Positions 36,491 to 47,562 of a stretch of 64,000 bases of DNA are shown here, piece by piece (positions within the stretch are counted from its first letter, which is position 1; every line of letters begins with the position of its first letter). The notes under the pieces were generated by a model. The model was not told the DNA's origin. It saw nothing but the letters and a program-made list of their open reading frames with translations, and searched no databases. This stretch comes from Paenibacillus sp. MBLB1832. GTDB lineage: Bacteria > Bacillota > Bacilli > Paenibacillales > NBRC-103111. The DNA lies in assembly GCF_032271945.1 (NCBI RefSeq), contig NZ_CP130319.1:2127001-2191000 (forward strand), written 5' to 3'. The translations under genes and the position numbers were made by a program.

Positions 36491-37594
36491 CTAGGCAATT
36501 GGAGCAGATTCGTCGCCTGTGGCGAGATGCAAAACGGATTCTAGATACTTTTTATTGTGCAAAATACTTGGGTCTTGCGGACGGTAGCCTCGGGCGAGTT
36601 CATTATGCCGATAGGCTGCTTCATAATCCCCGAGGTGATCATAACACACACAGAGTTGCAGATGAGGGAGCCAGGTTGAAAAGCTAGGATTAGCAAATCC
36701 CCAGTTATGTGCAGGGCCAGGTGCGGTTGTCGCTAAGGTATACCAGAACACGGCAGATTCATATTGCTGACGCGTTAGAAAATAATAACCAAGCCGACAG
36801 CAGAACTCAGGACGAGGGCTGTCATACCGAAAAGATCGGAATACGGAGTCTAATTCCATTTCACGATTGCCAAGATACTGGTAGCAATCGGACAACTTAC
36901 TGCAGGATGAGATGGCATCCTCGACCCAGCACTTGCCAGTGGCGAGAAATTTATTGTAGTACTGAATCGCTTTGGCATATTTTCTATGATCCATTAATTC
37001 ATTCGCATAATAGTACAAATCTCTTGGAGTAAATTGGACTCCACGCATTAGCCTATTTTGAAAAATTTTAAGATTTCGATCGCTCTTATGATGAATTCTG
37101 CAATGTGTGACCGTAATGTCCGATTCGAAAATCGTGCCGCTTACCTCCAAATATTCGTGGATGGCTCCAATCCAGCGGAAGTAGTTCTCCCGTTTCACAA
37201 GACGGTTTCGCTTAAAGCGGCTAATCGGGTTGCCATATTCGTCGAATGCATAATTATAGAACATCGTGACCGAATCTACCGAAGGGTCGAGCGTTTCTTT
37301 TAACGCTATGAGCTTATTGCAATCTTCCTCTTTTAAAATATCATCCGCATCCAGCCAAAGAATATATTCCTTAGTGGCTTGACGAAATGCGAAGTTGCGC
37401 GCGGCCGAGAAATCATCGATCCATTTGAAATCGTAAATGCGATCCGTATAGGCGCTGACGACTTGCTTCGTTTGGTCCGTAGAGCCTGTATCGACAATGA
37501 TGATTTCATCAACGGCTCGAGCGACCGAGGATAAACAAGCACGAATGGTGTCCTCCTCATTTTTAACAATTAGGCAAAGACTGATCGTGATCAA
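36491..37594 (-). CDS. GT2-family glycosyltransferase with C-terminal TPR-like repeats
   Basis: 367-aa protein. Residues 1-110 form a GT-A domain: ISLCLIVKNEEDTIRACLSS, VDTGSTDQT and LWLDADDIL (DxD). About 180-360 is a helical repeat region of TPR style (YYANELMDHRKYAKAIQYYNKFL). The same layout is seen in SunS-like and spore-coat glycosyltransferases, where the repeats hold the peptide acceptor. It begins with TTG at 37594 after AGAGAGG; the only nearby ATG is followed at once by a stop. It lies 19 bp after another GT2 gene on the same strand. Likely acceptor: the nearby collagen-like proteins, by inference. Confidence 0.88.
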   Translation of the reverse strand: MITISLCLIVKNEEDTIRACLSSVARAVDEIIIVDTGSTDQTKQVVSAYTDRIYDFKWIDDFSAARNFAFRQATKEYILWLDADDILKEEDCNKLIALKETLDPSVDSVTMFYNYAFDEYGNPISRFKRNRLVKRENYFRWIGAIHEYLEVSGTIFESDITVTHCRIHHKSDRNLKIFQNRLMRGVQFTPRDLYYYANELMDHRKYAKAIQYYNKFLATGKCWVEDAISSCSKLSDCYQYLGNREMELDSVFRSFRYDSPRPEFCCRLGYYFLTRQQYESAVFWYTLATTAPGPAHNWGFANPSFSTWLPHLQLCVCYDHLGDYEAAYRHNELARGYRPQDPSILHNKKYLESVLHLATGDESAPIA

Positions 37595-37613
37595 TGGTTC
37601 ACATCCTCTCTAA

Positions 37614-38189
37614 TCAACTGGTCGAATACCAGCTCATGGGTTTCGTTAGGTCGCAATCATAATGATAGAGGACAGAAGGGATTCTGACTTGGTTAACAAT
37701 ATCCTTGGAAACGCGGCCTCCCCATTCATCATCTTCACCGAAACTAATATCACGGAACTTATGCTGCTCGGCGATTCTTTTGGCATAGCACATGATGTGG
37801 TTAGGTTTCCTATAGTAGGAAGTGTGACCTTCACCAAAGGAGTACTCAATGCCATATTTACACAGCTTATTAAACCGACCATTGAAATAAACGGCGACAT
37901 CGAAAACGATGCAATCTGCATTGGGCTCAGCTTCGATTTGTGCACAAAGTGTATGAACATAATGCGGTTCTAGGCGGTCGTCATCATCGACAAACACGAT
38001 ATATGTCCCTTTTGCCTGCGCGATTAACGTATTTCGTTTTGTACCAATCGTACTTTTTTTGTTATCTAAAATGACTAGGATTTCTACAGGCAAGCCCGTT
38101 GTTTGTAGGGATAATTGCTCAATCATTCGCGACAGACAAGCCAAACGTTCTGGTACAGAGGGTATCAGGATGGATAAGACAATGTTCAT
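37614..38189 (-). CDS. Short GT2-family glycosyltransferase
   Basis: 191-aa single-domain GT-A transferase. LSILIPSVPERLACLSRMI starts the fold, VFVDDDDRLEPHYVHTL (about 69-85) carries the DxD motif, and SFGEDDEWGGR (about 149-159) is the catalytic-base region. GAGGTGGG lies 9 bp before the ATG. It is shorter than usual and ends soon after the catalytic domain. First gene of a two-gene minus-strand operon with the TPR-type transferase. Confidence 0.85.
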   Translation of the reverse strand: MNIVLSILIPSVPERLACLSRMIEQLSLQTTGLPVEILVILDNKKSTIGTKRNTLIAQAKGTYIVFVDDDDRLEPHYVHTLCAQIEAEPNADCIVFDVAVYFNGRFNKLCKYGIEYSFGEGHTSYYRKPNHIMCYAKRIAEQHKFRDISFGEDDEWGGRVSKDIVNQVRIPSVLYHYDCDLTKPMSWYSTS

Positions 38190-38325
38190 TTCTTTCGTCC
38201 CACCTCGTTTCGGTATCGTATTCTTTCTAATTTATTCTTCGTTTCTGGTTGGGGCACGGCAGTTATAGGACATATTGAACCAAAATGGCATCGAGAGAAT
38301 ATGGTGATCAAAGAGGAGGTGCGGT

Positions 38326-39027
38326 ATGAATCGATTTATGGAAAAGGTAATAAAGCCCATTCTAGTTAAATATGAGCCTGCTCACATTGTAGAGATTGGC
38401 GTTTACCTATCTGGCCGTACAACGATTAAATTGCTGGAGTTCTGCAAAATGATGAACAGTAAACTAACCGTAATTGATCCTGCACCAGGATTCGATACGA
38501 ATGCGTATAAAGCGGTTTTCTCAGACGAAGTGGACATTCATAGAAAGCATAGTCTGGAAGTGCTGCCCGAGATTCAAGCAGCGCATCTATATGTAATTGA
38601 CGGAGATCACAATTGGTACACGGTGTATCATGAACTCATGGCTATTGAGCAAAGCGCGATCCGTAAGGGCACATTTCCTATCGTGATCCTGCATGACACG
38701 GAGTGGCCATATGGCAGACGGGATTCGTACTATTTTCCAGAAGCCATCCCAGCCCAATATCAACATCGGTATGCGAAAAAGGGAATTCTAGCGGAATCCA
38801 ACGAACTCGTTGAATCAGGGGGCATCAATGCTGATCAATGCAATGCATGGAACGAGTATGGAGATAAGAACGGGGTTTTGACAGCGATCGAAGATTTCCT
38901 GAAAGTCACATCATTTCCGATAACGTTTCATCGTTTATACACGAATAATGGGCTAGGCATTCTATTTCCTAGTGATGAGAAGATGGAGACGGTCATTTCG
39001 TATATCATCGATTCCTCGGGTTTATAG
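38326..39027 (+). CDS. Class I SAM-dependent methyltransferase-like protein
   Basis: 233-aa protein of the Methyltransf_24/CmcI type. IVEIGVYLSGRTTIKLLEF (about 21-39) is the SAM loop, LTVIDPAPG the acidic motif II, and LYVIDGDHNWYTVYHEL (about 89-105) the family signature. GAGGAGG precedes the ATG. Divergent from the GT2 operon and upstream of the collagen-like genes, it may methylate a glycan sugar. O-methylated sugars are known in Bacillus exosporium glycans. That role is inferred. Confidence 0.82.
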   Translation: MNRFMEKVIKPILVKYEPAHIVEIGVYLSGRTTIKLLEFCKMMNSKLTVIDPAPGFDTNAYKAVFSDEVDIHRKHSLEVLPEIQAAHLYVIDGDHNWYTVYHELMAIEQSAIRKGTFPIVILHDTEWPYGRRDSYYFPEAIPAQYQHRYAKKGILAESNELVESGGINADQCNAWNEYGDKNGVLTAIEDFLKVTSFPITFHRLYTNNGLGILFPSDEKMETVISYIIDSSGL

Positions 39028-39060
39028 TTAGTGGTCATATGAAAAGTTTGAAAATTGAGA

Positions 39061-39107
39061 AACAGTGGCTGTACACCCATGTATGTGGGGATCAGTGGCT
39101 GTTTTTT
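39061..39107 (+). terminator. Imperfect terminator after the methyltransferase gene
   Basis: AACAG/CTGTT and CTG/CAG pair around an interrupted stem and are followed by TTTTTTG. The ten-base word CAGTGGCTGT also occurs twice as a direct repeat here. Weak structure. Confidence 0.45.
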
Positions 39108-39184
39108 GTTTTTCGCTCTACTAATATCATCATTTATTTACAAAAATTGTTTATTCAATCATATGTCCTCTCTCATTCGTCCAT

Positions 39185-39211
39185 GCACAAGTAGATAGTA
39201 TCCATATAGTA
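39185..39211 (+). promoter_or_regulatory. Possible sigma-K-like promoter of the first collagen-like gene
   Basis: CATATAGTA (39203) fits the sigma-K -10 pattern CATAnnnTA, with a GCACAA -35-like word 12 bp before it. Late mother-cell expression would suit an exosporium protein. The -35 spacing is short of the usual value. Confidence 0.3.
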
Positions 39212-39326
39212 GTAGAAGGAAACTTGAGCAGTTTCGATAGATGAAAGGAGGTAGAGACAGATCGAAGTAGATGTCTATCAGATACATGCAGAAAACTAGA
39301 ATAACATTCATAGGAGGTGTTGGATT

Positions 39327-41249
<1,923 letters not shown>

Positions 41250-41268
41250 TCTATTAAGATGACATTTG

Positions 41269-41302
41269 AAGGGCTGACGCTGTGGTCAGTCCTTATTTTT
41301 TA
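41269..41302 (+). terminator. Terminator of the first collagen-like gene
   Basis: Arms AAGGGCTGAC and GTCAGTCCTT, then ATTTTTTAA. Confidence 0.82.
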
Positions 41303-41454
41303 ATATACGAAATGCCTATCAACTACATATCTTTTATGCCTATTTGGACATCTAGTTAAATGCATATTTTGGATTGGACAACCATCTATTGGAAAAAAGC
41401 ACAGACAAACCCTGTGGATAATTCGTATGATGAAGCATCACAGGAGGTGTTGGA

Positions 41455-42777
41455 ATGAGTCTCTTAGCTGGCAAAAAGAAAAATTCAAATTCTTCGAAAA
41501 AGCGTATAGCTCTTAAAAAAAGTAGTGCTAGGCTCCACAGAATTGGTGGATGTAGTTGTGGATGTCACAAAGCGAAAGTTAGAAGCAAAAAACGTACTCA
41601 CAAAACCGTTCTAGTGAATGGCGAGCACAGATGCTGTAAGAAAGGTCCCAAAGGAGATCGTGGACCACGTGGATTTAGAGGCTGTAGAGGAGCAACAGGA
41701 GCAACAGGACCAACAGGAGCAACTGGAGAGATCGGAGCAACAGGCGTAACTGGGGCAACCGGAGCAACTGGACCAAGAGGTAAAAAAGGTGACGATGGTG
41801 ACAGAGGAAGAAGAGGACCAACGGGTCCGCAAGGTTTGTTGGGGCCAACAGGACCAACTGGAGCAGGAGCAACAGGGCCGACAGGTCCGACTGGAGCAGT
41901 AGGTCCAACAGGACCAGGAGTAGGAGCAACTGGACCAACAGGAGCACCTGGAGCCACAGGTAGCACAGGACCAACAGGACCAACAGGACCGACAGGACCA
42001 ACAGGGCCTGCAGGAGCAACGGGTACGGCAGGGGCGACAGGGACAGCTGGTGCAACTGGGACAGCTGGTGCAACTGGGGCAGATGGCGCAACAGGACCAA
42101 CAGGACCGACTGGTCCTGCAGGAGCAACGGGTACAGCAGGAGCGACAGGGACAGCTGGTGCAACAGGAGCAACAGGAGCAACAGGAGCAACAGGAGCAAC
42201 GGGTCCAACAGGAGCAACGGGTCCAACAGGTCCAACAGGAGCAACTGGTCTGAATGGTTCAGGCTCAATCATACCGTTTGCCTCAGGTCTTCCTGCAACA
42301 CTCACAACGGTTCTAGGTGGAGTTGTGGGAACGTCAACACTTGTAGGATTCGGTAGCAGCGTTCCAGGTGTCAGCTTGTTAGCAGGCCCATCGATCGATC
42401 TAACGGGTTCAACCATTGCTTTGCTTAACTTTGCATTCTCCGTGCCTCGAGATGGTACTATTACTTCATTGGCGGCATATTTCAGTACGGTTCTTGGATT
42501 GAACCTATTAAATTCATCGCTAACGATTACGGCACAACTATATCAATCTACAACGCCTAATAATATATTTAATCCTGTACCAGGTGGTTTGGTAACATTA
42601 CCTGCATTCTCTGGTATTATTAACATTGGTGATATTACGGCCGATGTTGCGACAGGATTGTCAATTCCAGTTACAGCAGGAACACGCTTATTGCTTGTAT
42701 TCTCTGCTACAGCTATTGGTTTAAGTCTTGTCAATACGATCATCGGTTACGCAAGCGCAGGTCTAGAAATCGTATAA
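41455..42777 (+). CDS. Collagen-like exosporium protein with BclB-type C-terminal domain
   Basis: 440-aa protein. Residues 1-62 are basic and Cys-rich ([17 protein letters not shown]) and may cross-link to the spore coat. About 63-265 are Gly-X-Y triplets with Gly-Pro-Thr and Gly-Ala-Thr and a few interruptions ([14 protein letters not shown]). The C-terminal domain (about 268-440; [38 protein letters not shown]) matches the BclB C-terminal family of exosporium proteins. ATG at 41455 after AGGAGGTGTTGGA, the same leader as the other collagen gene. Likely a spore-surface glycoprotein. Confidence 0.88.
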   Translation: MSLLAGKKKNSNSSKKRIALKKSSARLHRIGGCSCGCHKAKVRSKKRTHKTVLVNGEHRCCKKGPKGDRGPRGFRGCRGATGATGPTGATGEIGATGVTGATGATGPRGKKGDDGDRGRRGPTGPQGLLGPTGPTGAGATGPTGPTGAVGPTGPGVGATGPTGAPGATGSTGPTGPTGPTGPTGPAGATGTAGATGTAGATGTAGATGADGATGPTGPTGPAGATGTAGATGTAGATGATGATGATGATGPTGATGPTGPTGATGLNGSGSIIPFASGLPATLTTVLGGVVGTSTLVGFGSSVPGVSLLAGPSIDLTGSTIALLNFAFSVPRDGTITSLAAYFSTVLGLNLLNSSLTITAQLYQSTTPNNIFNPVPGGLVTLPAFSGIINIGDITADVATGLSIPVTAGTRLLLVFSATAIGLSLVNTIIGYASAGLEIV

Positions 42778-42785
42778 TGGAAACA

Positions 42786-42822
42786 GGGCTGCTCACTTTT
42801 CATGTGGGCGGCCCCCTTTTTT
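42786..42822 (+). terminator. Terminator of the BclB-like gene
   Basis: 11-bp arms GGGCTGCTCAC and GTGGGCGGCCC (G-U pairs included) followed by CCTTTTTTT. It overlaps the stop codon of the convergent regulator gene. Confidence 0.82.
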
Positions 42823-44545
42823 ACTCCATCTCAAACTCTTTCATTTTGTTATATAATGTCCCTCGAGAAATACCGAGCAGCTTGGCCGCTGCGCTTTTGT
42901 TCCCCGCGGTTCTCCTCAACGCATCTTCTATGAAACTCATTTCGTTCGTTTCAGTCATTTTCTCTTGCAGCAATTCTCGTGATGTCTCCGATTCCAAATG
43001 TACTAGACTTGGCTGCTTCTCCTGCAAAGTTACTGGCAAGTGTTCGAGTGTGATTAAACCGTCGTCGGTCAAAATCAAACAACGCTCAATTACATTTTTT
43101 AGCTCCTGGATATTACCGGGCCACGCATATTGTGTCATGGCTAGAATAACCTCTGGTGATAGAGCAGGTGCAGGCTTTTGATATTGCAAAGCAAATTGTT
43201 TTACATACATTTGAACCATCGCAGGAATATCTTCGCTTCGCTCGCGCAGCGGCGGAATCCGAATGGAGACTACATTAAGTGCATAATACAGGTCTGAGCG
43301 GAACTCGTGACTAGCGACATGACTGGCCAAATCCTCTGTTGTCGCTACGATGATCCGTGTTCGAACGTTGATCGGTTGATGACCACCAGGTCGTACAATC
43401 GTTTGTTGGGTCAAATATAAATATAGTTTGGCTTGAAGCTCTACGGGCAGTTTTTCAATCTCGTTAATGAATAAGGTTCCCTCTTTCGCCAACTCCAGCT
43501 TACCAGGCTGACCGCTTTCACTCCCGCTAAATGCTCCGCCTTGGTAACCGAACAATTCCGTTTCAAGTAAGCCTGCTGGGATAAGCCCGCAGTGCACAGT
43601 CAGGAAGGGCTGGTGGGATCGAGAACTAGATTGATGAATGATATGGGCTAATTGTTCTTTGCCAACACCCGATTCTCCGATCAGGAGGACAGGGGTTTCG
43701 GTTGCTGCAATTTTCTTGGCCCATTGAACGACTTTGCCGATGGCTGGACCTTTTCCTTTAATCAAGGTAAATAAATCTTCGGTTTGCTCCTTATTTGGAA
43801 GTCCAAATGCGTCCACTGTCGTCAATTGCTCATTCAACCGTACAAGATTCGTGATATCTTGCTCAGTGGCAATACCGCCAATGATTTGACCTTCCTCATT
43901 TCGAATCGGCGATGCATTGATGAGAACATGGGTGTCAGACCGAGGTCGGTGATACGTATTGCGGATCATGCGCCCCTCATCCAAAATTTTGAGCACCATA
44001 AGCGTTTCAATGTCAAAATGCTCACCTATTCGCTTACCAATAATGTGATCCTTAGGAAGCTGGTAAAGTTCTTCGGCCACTGCATTCCAGCAGATGACGG
44101 CGCCATCTCGATCGACGACCGTCACGGCGTCCGTTACGGTATCCGCTAAGACTTCAAAATAGGCTGCCCACTTTTGCTGTTCCCGATGGATTATTTCCAG
44201 GAGCTGCACACAAGTGAAGTATCCCTTGATTTCACCCATCTTATCCATTATCAGGTAGGGTCGATTTCCCTCTTGTTTAAAAGCATGTAGAGGCAGCAGG
44301 TCGGAGGATTCCCTCAAAACGGGAGATACAAAGAAACGATTGTGTTCAATTAACGCTTGAATGTTCTGTGCTGAAAAACAGCCCATCAACTCCTTATCCT
44401 CAGGTGTGAACACATGGAAATCGGTGCTTTGCCCGACAATAACGGCCGTTCCATTTTGTAAGTAGGAAGTTAATTCTTGGATCGTTGTTGATGCTGGTAT
44501 ACTAATGTACTGTGTGTTTAACGAAAAGTGTTCAAAATTGAACAT
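42821..44545 (-). CDS. Sigma-54-type transcriptional activator with degenerate ATPase motifs
   Basis: 574-aa regulator. N-terminal region (about 1-130) of CBS-like/sensory type, then a PAS domain (about 130-240; VTVVDRDGAVICWNAVAEELY), an AAA+ domain (about 265-500) and a Fis-type HTH at the end (NKSAAAKLLGISRGTLYNKM). Walker A GESGVGKE (about 288) is intact. The sigma-54 contact loop reads GAFSGS instead of GAFTGA (about 337), Walker B is INEIEKL instead of LDEI, and the arginine-finger region reads DLYYALNV instead of DLYYRLNV. ATG 44545 follows TGAGGG; an ATG 12 bp earlier lacks a ribosome site. Divergent from proline catabolism genes, so it probably controls them, as RocR/PrdR-like regulators do elsewhere. 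Confidence 0.85.
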   Translation of the reverse strand: MFNFEHFSLNTQYISIPASTTIQELTSYLQNGTAVIVGQSTDFHVFTPEDKELMGCFSAQNIQALIEHNRFFVSPVLRESSDLLPLHAFKQEGNRPYLIMDKMGEIKGYFTCVQLLEIIHREQQKWAAYFEVLADTVTDAVTVVDRDGAVICWNAVAEELYQLPKDHIIGKRIGEHFDIETLMVLKILDEGRMIRNTYHRPRSDTHVLINASPIRNEEGQIIGGIATEQDITNLVRLNEQLTTVDAFGLPNKEQTEDLFTLIKGKGPAIGKVVQWAKKIAATETPVLLIGESGVGKEQLAHIIHQSSSRSHQPFLTVHCGLIPAGLLETELFGYQGGAFSGSESGQPGKLELAKEGTLFINEIEKLPVELQAKLYLYLTQQTIVRPGGHQPINVRTRIIVATTEDLASHVASHEFRSDLYYALNVVSIRIPPLRERSEDIPAMVQMYVKQFALQYQKPAPALSPEVILAMTQYAWPGNIQELKNVIERCLILTDDGLITLEHLPVTLQEKQPSLVHLESETSRELLQEKMTETNEMSFIEDALRRTAGNKSAAAKLLGISRGTLYNKMKEFEME

Positions 44546-44753
44546 AATAACCCTCATTCGATCTGAGATATTTGGTATTAATTTACCATGAAAAACATAT
44601 TGGGTTCAACACATGATGCGCGATCGGTGAATAGTGTACATAAAGATGCTGAAATAGGTGGATTGTACAACATTTATTTTATTTTAAACAAAATGTGTTC
44701 AAACTAATCGAGATAGTGTATAGTTAAATTATCAATTGAACACTATTGTACAA
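44529..44753. promoter_or_regulatory. Operator-like repeats between the regulator and proline dehydrogenase genes
   Basis: A perfect 16-bp palindrome TGTTCAAAATTGAACA (44529-44544) lies on the first codons of the regulator. Half sites TGTTCAA (44696) and TTGAACA (44736) lie 40 bp apart upstream of the proline dehydrogenase gene. The palindrome TTGTACAA occurs at 44663 and 44746. No GG-N10-GC (-24/-12) element is visible; TATAGT near 44719 is a possible sigma-A -10. Confidence 0.55.
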
Positions 44754-44776
44754 TTATCCTGTGGAGGAATGCACAG

Positions 44777-45691
44777 ATGGAACTCATCATGAGAAATATG
44801 TTTCAATCCTTAGGCAAAAGTCGTTCGGCAAATCGTCTTGCCAAAAAATATGGTTTGCGTTTCGGAGCTGCTCGTTTTGTAGCGGGGGAAACGATTGCTC
44901 AATCGATCGCTGCGGTTCGCAGTCTGAATCAAAGTGGCCGCGTCGCCACCTTGGATCATTTAGGAGAATTCGTATTTAGCGAGGAAGAAGCGTTAGAGTC
45001 GGCTGCCATGTGCCTTCAAACGCTGGATGCAATTGCAGAATCCCATGTTACCTCCAATTTATCACTCAAAATGACTTCATTAGGTCTTGATATTAGCAAA
45101 GAACTTTGCATGCAAAGCATGAGACGCATTCTTGATCGCGCGAAGCAGTATGGCAACTTCGTTCGCATTGACATGGAAGATTATGCGCATTGCCAAGTGT
45201 CACTTGATATCTACCGTGAGCTTCGTCAGGAGTATGATAACGTCGGAATTGTTATTCAAGCATATTTATATCGCACCGAGCAAGATATTGCGGATTTAGG
45301 AGCCATTGGCGCTAATTTGCGTTTAGTGAAAGGTGCCTATAAGGAGTCTCCGAGCGTTGCATTTCCAGAGAAAAGCGACGTTGACAAGAACTATGTGAAC
45401 ATCATCCAAAAGCATTTGCTTGGTGGACACTACACGGCAGTTGCTAGTCACGATAAAGCGATTATCGATTTTACGAAAGATTTTGTTAAGCAGCATGGAA
45501 TTTCTAATGATCAATTCGAATTCCAAATGCTGTATGGTATCTGTGATGATCTGCAAAATCAACTCGTCAAGGAGGGCTATCGTGTCCGCGTTTATGTCCC
45601 TTATGGTGTGGACTGGTTCGGGTATTTCATGAGAAGGCTAGCCGAACGCCCAGCAAATGTCTGGTTTGTTCTTAAAAATATGTTCAAATAA
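44777..45691 (+). CDS. putB: Proline dehydrogenase
   Basis: 304-aa FAD-dependent monofunctional proline dehydrogenase, which oxidises L-proline to pyrroline-5-carboxylate. TIM-barrel segments: SLKMTSLGLDISKE, VRIDMEDYAHCQVSLDIY, VIQAYLYRTEQD (FAD/substrate), LRLVKGAYKESP and the C-terminal helix-8 motif YVPYGVDWFGYFMRRLAERPAN, whose two Arg bind proline carboxylate. GGAGGA is 7 bp before the ATG. It is followed 36 bp later by P5C dehydrogenase, the next step. Divergent regulator and repeat sites suggest substrate-dependent control. Confidence 0.95.
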   Translation: MELIMRNMFQSLGKSRSANRLAKKYGLRFGAARFVAGETIAQSIAAVRSLNQSGRVATLDHLGEFVFSEEEALESAAMCLQTLDAIAESHVTSNLSLKMTSLGLDISKELCMQSMRRILDRAKQYGNFVRIDMEDYAHCQVSLDIYRELRQEYDNVGIVIQAYLYRTEQDIADLGAIGANLRLVKGAYKESPSVAFPEKSDVDKNYVNIIQKHLLGGHYTAVASHDKAIIDFTKDFVKQHGISNDQFEFQMLYGICDDLQNQLVKEGYRVRVYVPYGVDWFGYFMRRLAERPANVWFVLKNMFK

Positions 45692-45727
45692 TAGGCAAGT
45701 CCCCAAATTGGAGAGGAGATACTAGAG

Positions 45728-47296
45728 ATGAATACAAATACTATTGTAAAACCTTATGCGAATGAACCGTTTACGAATTTTGCGCTTGAGGAGAACGTAA
45801 AGGCGATGCAAGCGGCGATTGCGAAGGTGAAAGGTGAATTAGGTCAAGATTACCCGCTGTACATCGGTGCAGAGAAGGTCATGACAGAAGCGAAAATTAC
45901 GTCCATCAATCCTGGGAATGTGGATGAAGTGATCGGTCGCGTTAGTAAAGCGGATCAGGCTTTGGCTGAAAAAGCAATGAATACCGCACTCGAAACGTTC
46001 GAGTCTTGGAAGAAGGTATCCGCTCGTGAGCGCGCGGAATACTTGTTCAAAGCGGCTGCACTAATGCGCGCTAGAAAGCATGAGTTTTCAGCTTTAATGA
46101 TTCTCGAATCAGGCAAAAATTATGTTGAAGCCGATGTCGACACTGCGGAAGCGATCGATTTCATCGAGTTCTATGCGCGTGAGATGATTCGTTTGAGTCA
46201 AATCAACGAGACACAGCCTTTGGTGAAAATTCCAGGTGAAAACAATCAAATTTCATACATCCCGCTAGGTGTTGGCGTTGTCATTCCCCCGTGGAATTTC
46301 CCGCTTGCGATTTGTGTAGGGATGACGGTATCCGCCGTTGTGTCTGGTAACACAGTATTGTTGAAGCCAGCGTCTACAACACCTGTGATTGCACATAAAT
46401 TCGTAGCTTTGATGGAGGAAGTGGGTCTGCCAGCAGGCGTTATTAACTTCATTCCGGGAAGCGGGGCTGAAGTTGGCGACTACTTGACGACGCATCCGAA
46501 AACGCGTTTCATCTCTTTCACAGGCTCCAAAGAAATTGGACTGCGCATTAACAAACTTGCGGCGGACGTGGCGCCAGGTCAAATTTGGATCAAGCGCGTA
46601 ATCGCTGAGATGGGTGGAAAAGACGGCATCGTCGTGGACGAAACGGCCGATTTGGACGCAGCAGCGGCTGCAATTGTGGCTTCAGCTTTTGGCTTCCAAG
46701 GTCAGAAATGTTCCGCAGGCTCCCGTGCCATCATCGTGGAATCTGTCTACGATGAAGTGGTGGAGAAGGTCGTTGCTTACACGAACAAATTGCAAAGCGG
46801 TCTGCCTGAGGAGAACTTTGCTGCAGGGCCAGTGATTGATAAAGCTTCGTATGATCGAGTTTTGGACTATATCGAAATCGGTAAAAGCGAAGGTACACTG
46901 CTTGCTGGCGGCGGTAAAGCTGAAGGGAATGGCTACTACATTCAGCCAACTGTGTTCGGCGATGTGAGCGGCAAAGCCCGTTTGATGCAAGAGGAGATTT
47001 TCGGACCTGTGCTTGCGATTGCTAAAGCGAAAGACTGGAAACAAGCGATTGCGATGTACAACGATACGGAGTTCGGATTGACAGGTTCTTACTTCTCATC
47101 CGATGAAGACCGCATCGCGGAAGCATTGGAAACTGTTCATTGCGGCAACTTGTACATCAACCGTAAATGCACAGGTGCATTGGTTGGCGTACATCCATTC
47201 GGCGGATTCAACATGTCAGGTACTGACTCCAAAGCTGGCGGTTACGACTACCTTATGTTGCTGACGCAAGCGAAATTGACATCCCGCAAGGTGTAA
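45728..47296 (+). CDS. pruA: 1-pyrroline-5-carboxylate dehydrogenase
   Basis: 522-aa NAD-dependent aldehyde dehydrogenase of the P5CDH (RocA/PutC) branch, which converts glutamate semialdehyde to glutamate. Rossmann elements GVVIPPWNFPLAI and FTGSKEIGLRI, the Glu in AEMGGKDG (about 295) and the catalytic Cys in GQKCSAGSRA (about 327) are present. GAGAGGAG lies upstream of the ATG. Second gene of the proline operon, closed by a terminator. Length is normal. Confidence 0.96.
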   Translation: MNTNTIVKPYANEPFTNFALEENVKAMQAAIAKVKGELGQDYPLYIGAEKVMTEAKITSINPGNVDEVIGRVSKADQALAEKAMNTALETFESWKKVSARERAEYLFKAAALMRARKHEFSALMILESGKNYVEADVDTAEAIDFIEFYAREMIRLSQINETQPLVKIPGENNQISYIPLGVGVVIPPWNFPLAICVGMTVSAVVSGNTVLLKPASTTPVIAHKFVALMEEVGLPAGVINFIPGSGAEVGDYLTTHPKTRFISFTGSKEIGLRINKLAADVAPGQIWIKRVIAEMGGKDGIVVDETADLDAAAAAIVASAFGFQGQKCSAGSRAIIVESVYDEVVEKVVAYTNKLQSGLPEENFAAGPVIDKASYDRVLDYIEIGKSEGTLLAGGGKAEGNGYYIQPTVFGDVSGKARLMQEEIFGPVLAIAKAKDWKQAIAMYNDTEFGLTGSYFSSDEDRIAEALETVHCGNLYINRKCTGALVGVHPFGGFNMSGTDSKAGGYDYLMLLTQAKLTSRKV

Positions 47297-47325
47297 AAAT
47301 AGTTGCTGTCCATGAGACGGCGTGA

Positions 47326-47353
47326 CCCCACTTCGATGAGAGGTGGGGCTTTT
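47326..47353 (+). terminator. Terminator of the proline operon
   Basis: Arms CCCCACTT and AGGTGGGG, loop of 7, then CTTTT. Confidence 0.75.
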
Positions 47354-47376
47354 GCTGTTGGGTGGGGTAGCCCAGA

Positions 47377-47555
47377 CGGAACGTCGATGTGCTATTTGGC
47401 AGTTTTCAGCTATTTTTATGCTTAGGCGGAACGTCAGTACACTATTTCGCTCAAATTACGTCAAAATGACTGATTCCATGACGAATAGAGCATCTACGTT
47501 CCGCCTAACCCACCAATCAACCGATTTGCAACGAATAGCGCACCCACGTTCCGTC
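47377..47555. repeat. Nested intergenic inverted repeats (four copies)
   Basis: A word of the form GGAACGT-n7-CTATT appears at 47378 and 47427 and, inverted (AATAG-n7-ACGTTCC), at about 47484 and 47534. The inner pair shares the 12-base arm TAGGCGGAACGT. The two pairs nest, so the stretch can fold into one large hairpin. It looks like a dispersed intergenic repeat family rather than coding DNA. Confidence 0.75.
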
Positions 47556-47562
47556 AACCATG

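Noticed and set aside
41598..42416. Antisense frame across the second collagen-like gene
   Set aside because: Also a product of the Gly-X-Y repeat; no start context and no family likeness.
44558..44776. Sigma-54 (-24/-12) promoter for the proline operon
   Set aside because: No GG-N10-GC pair could be found on the plus strand of this interval.
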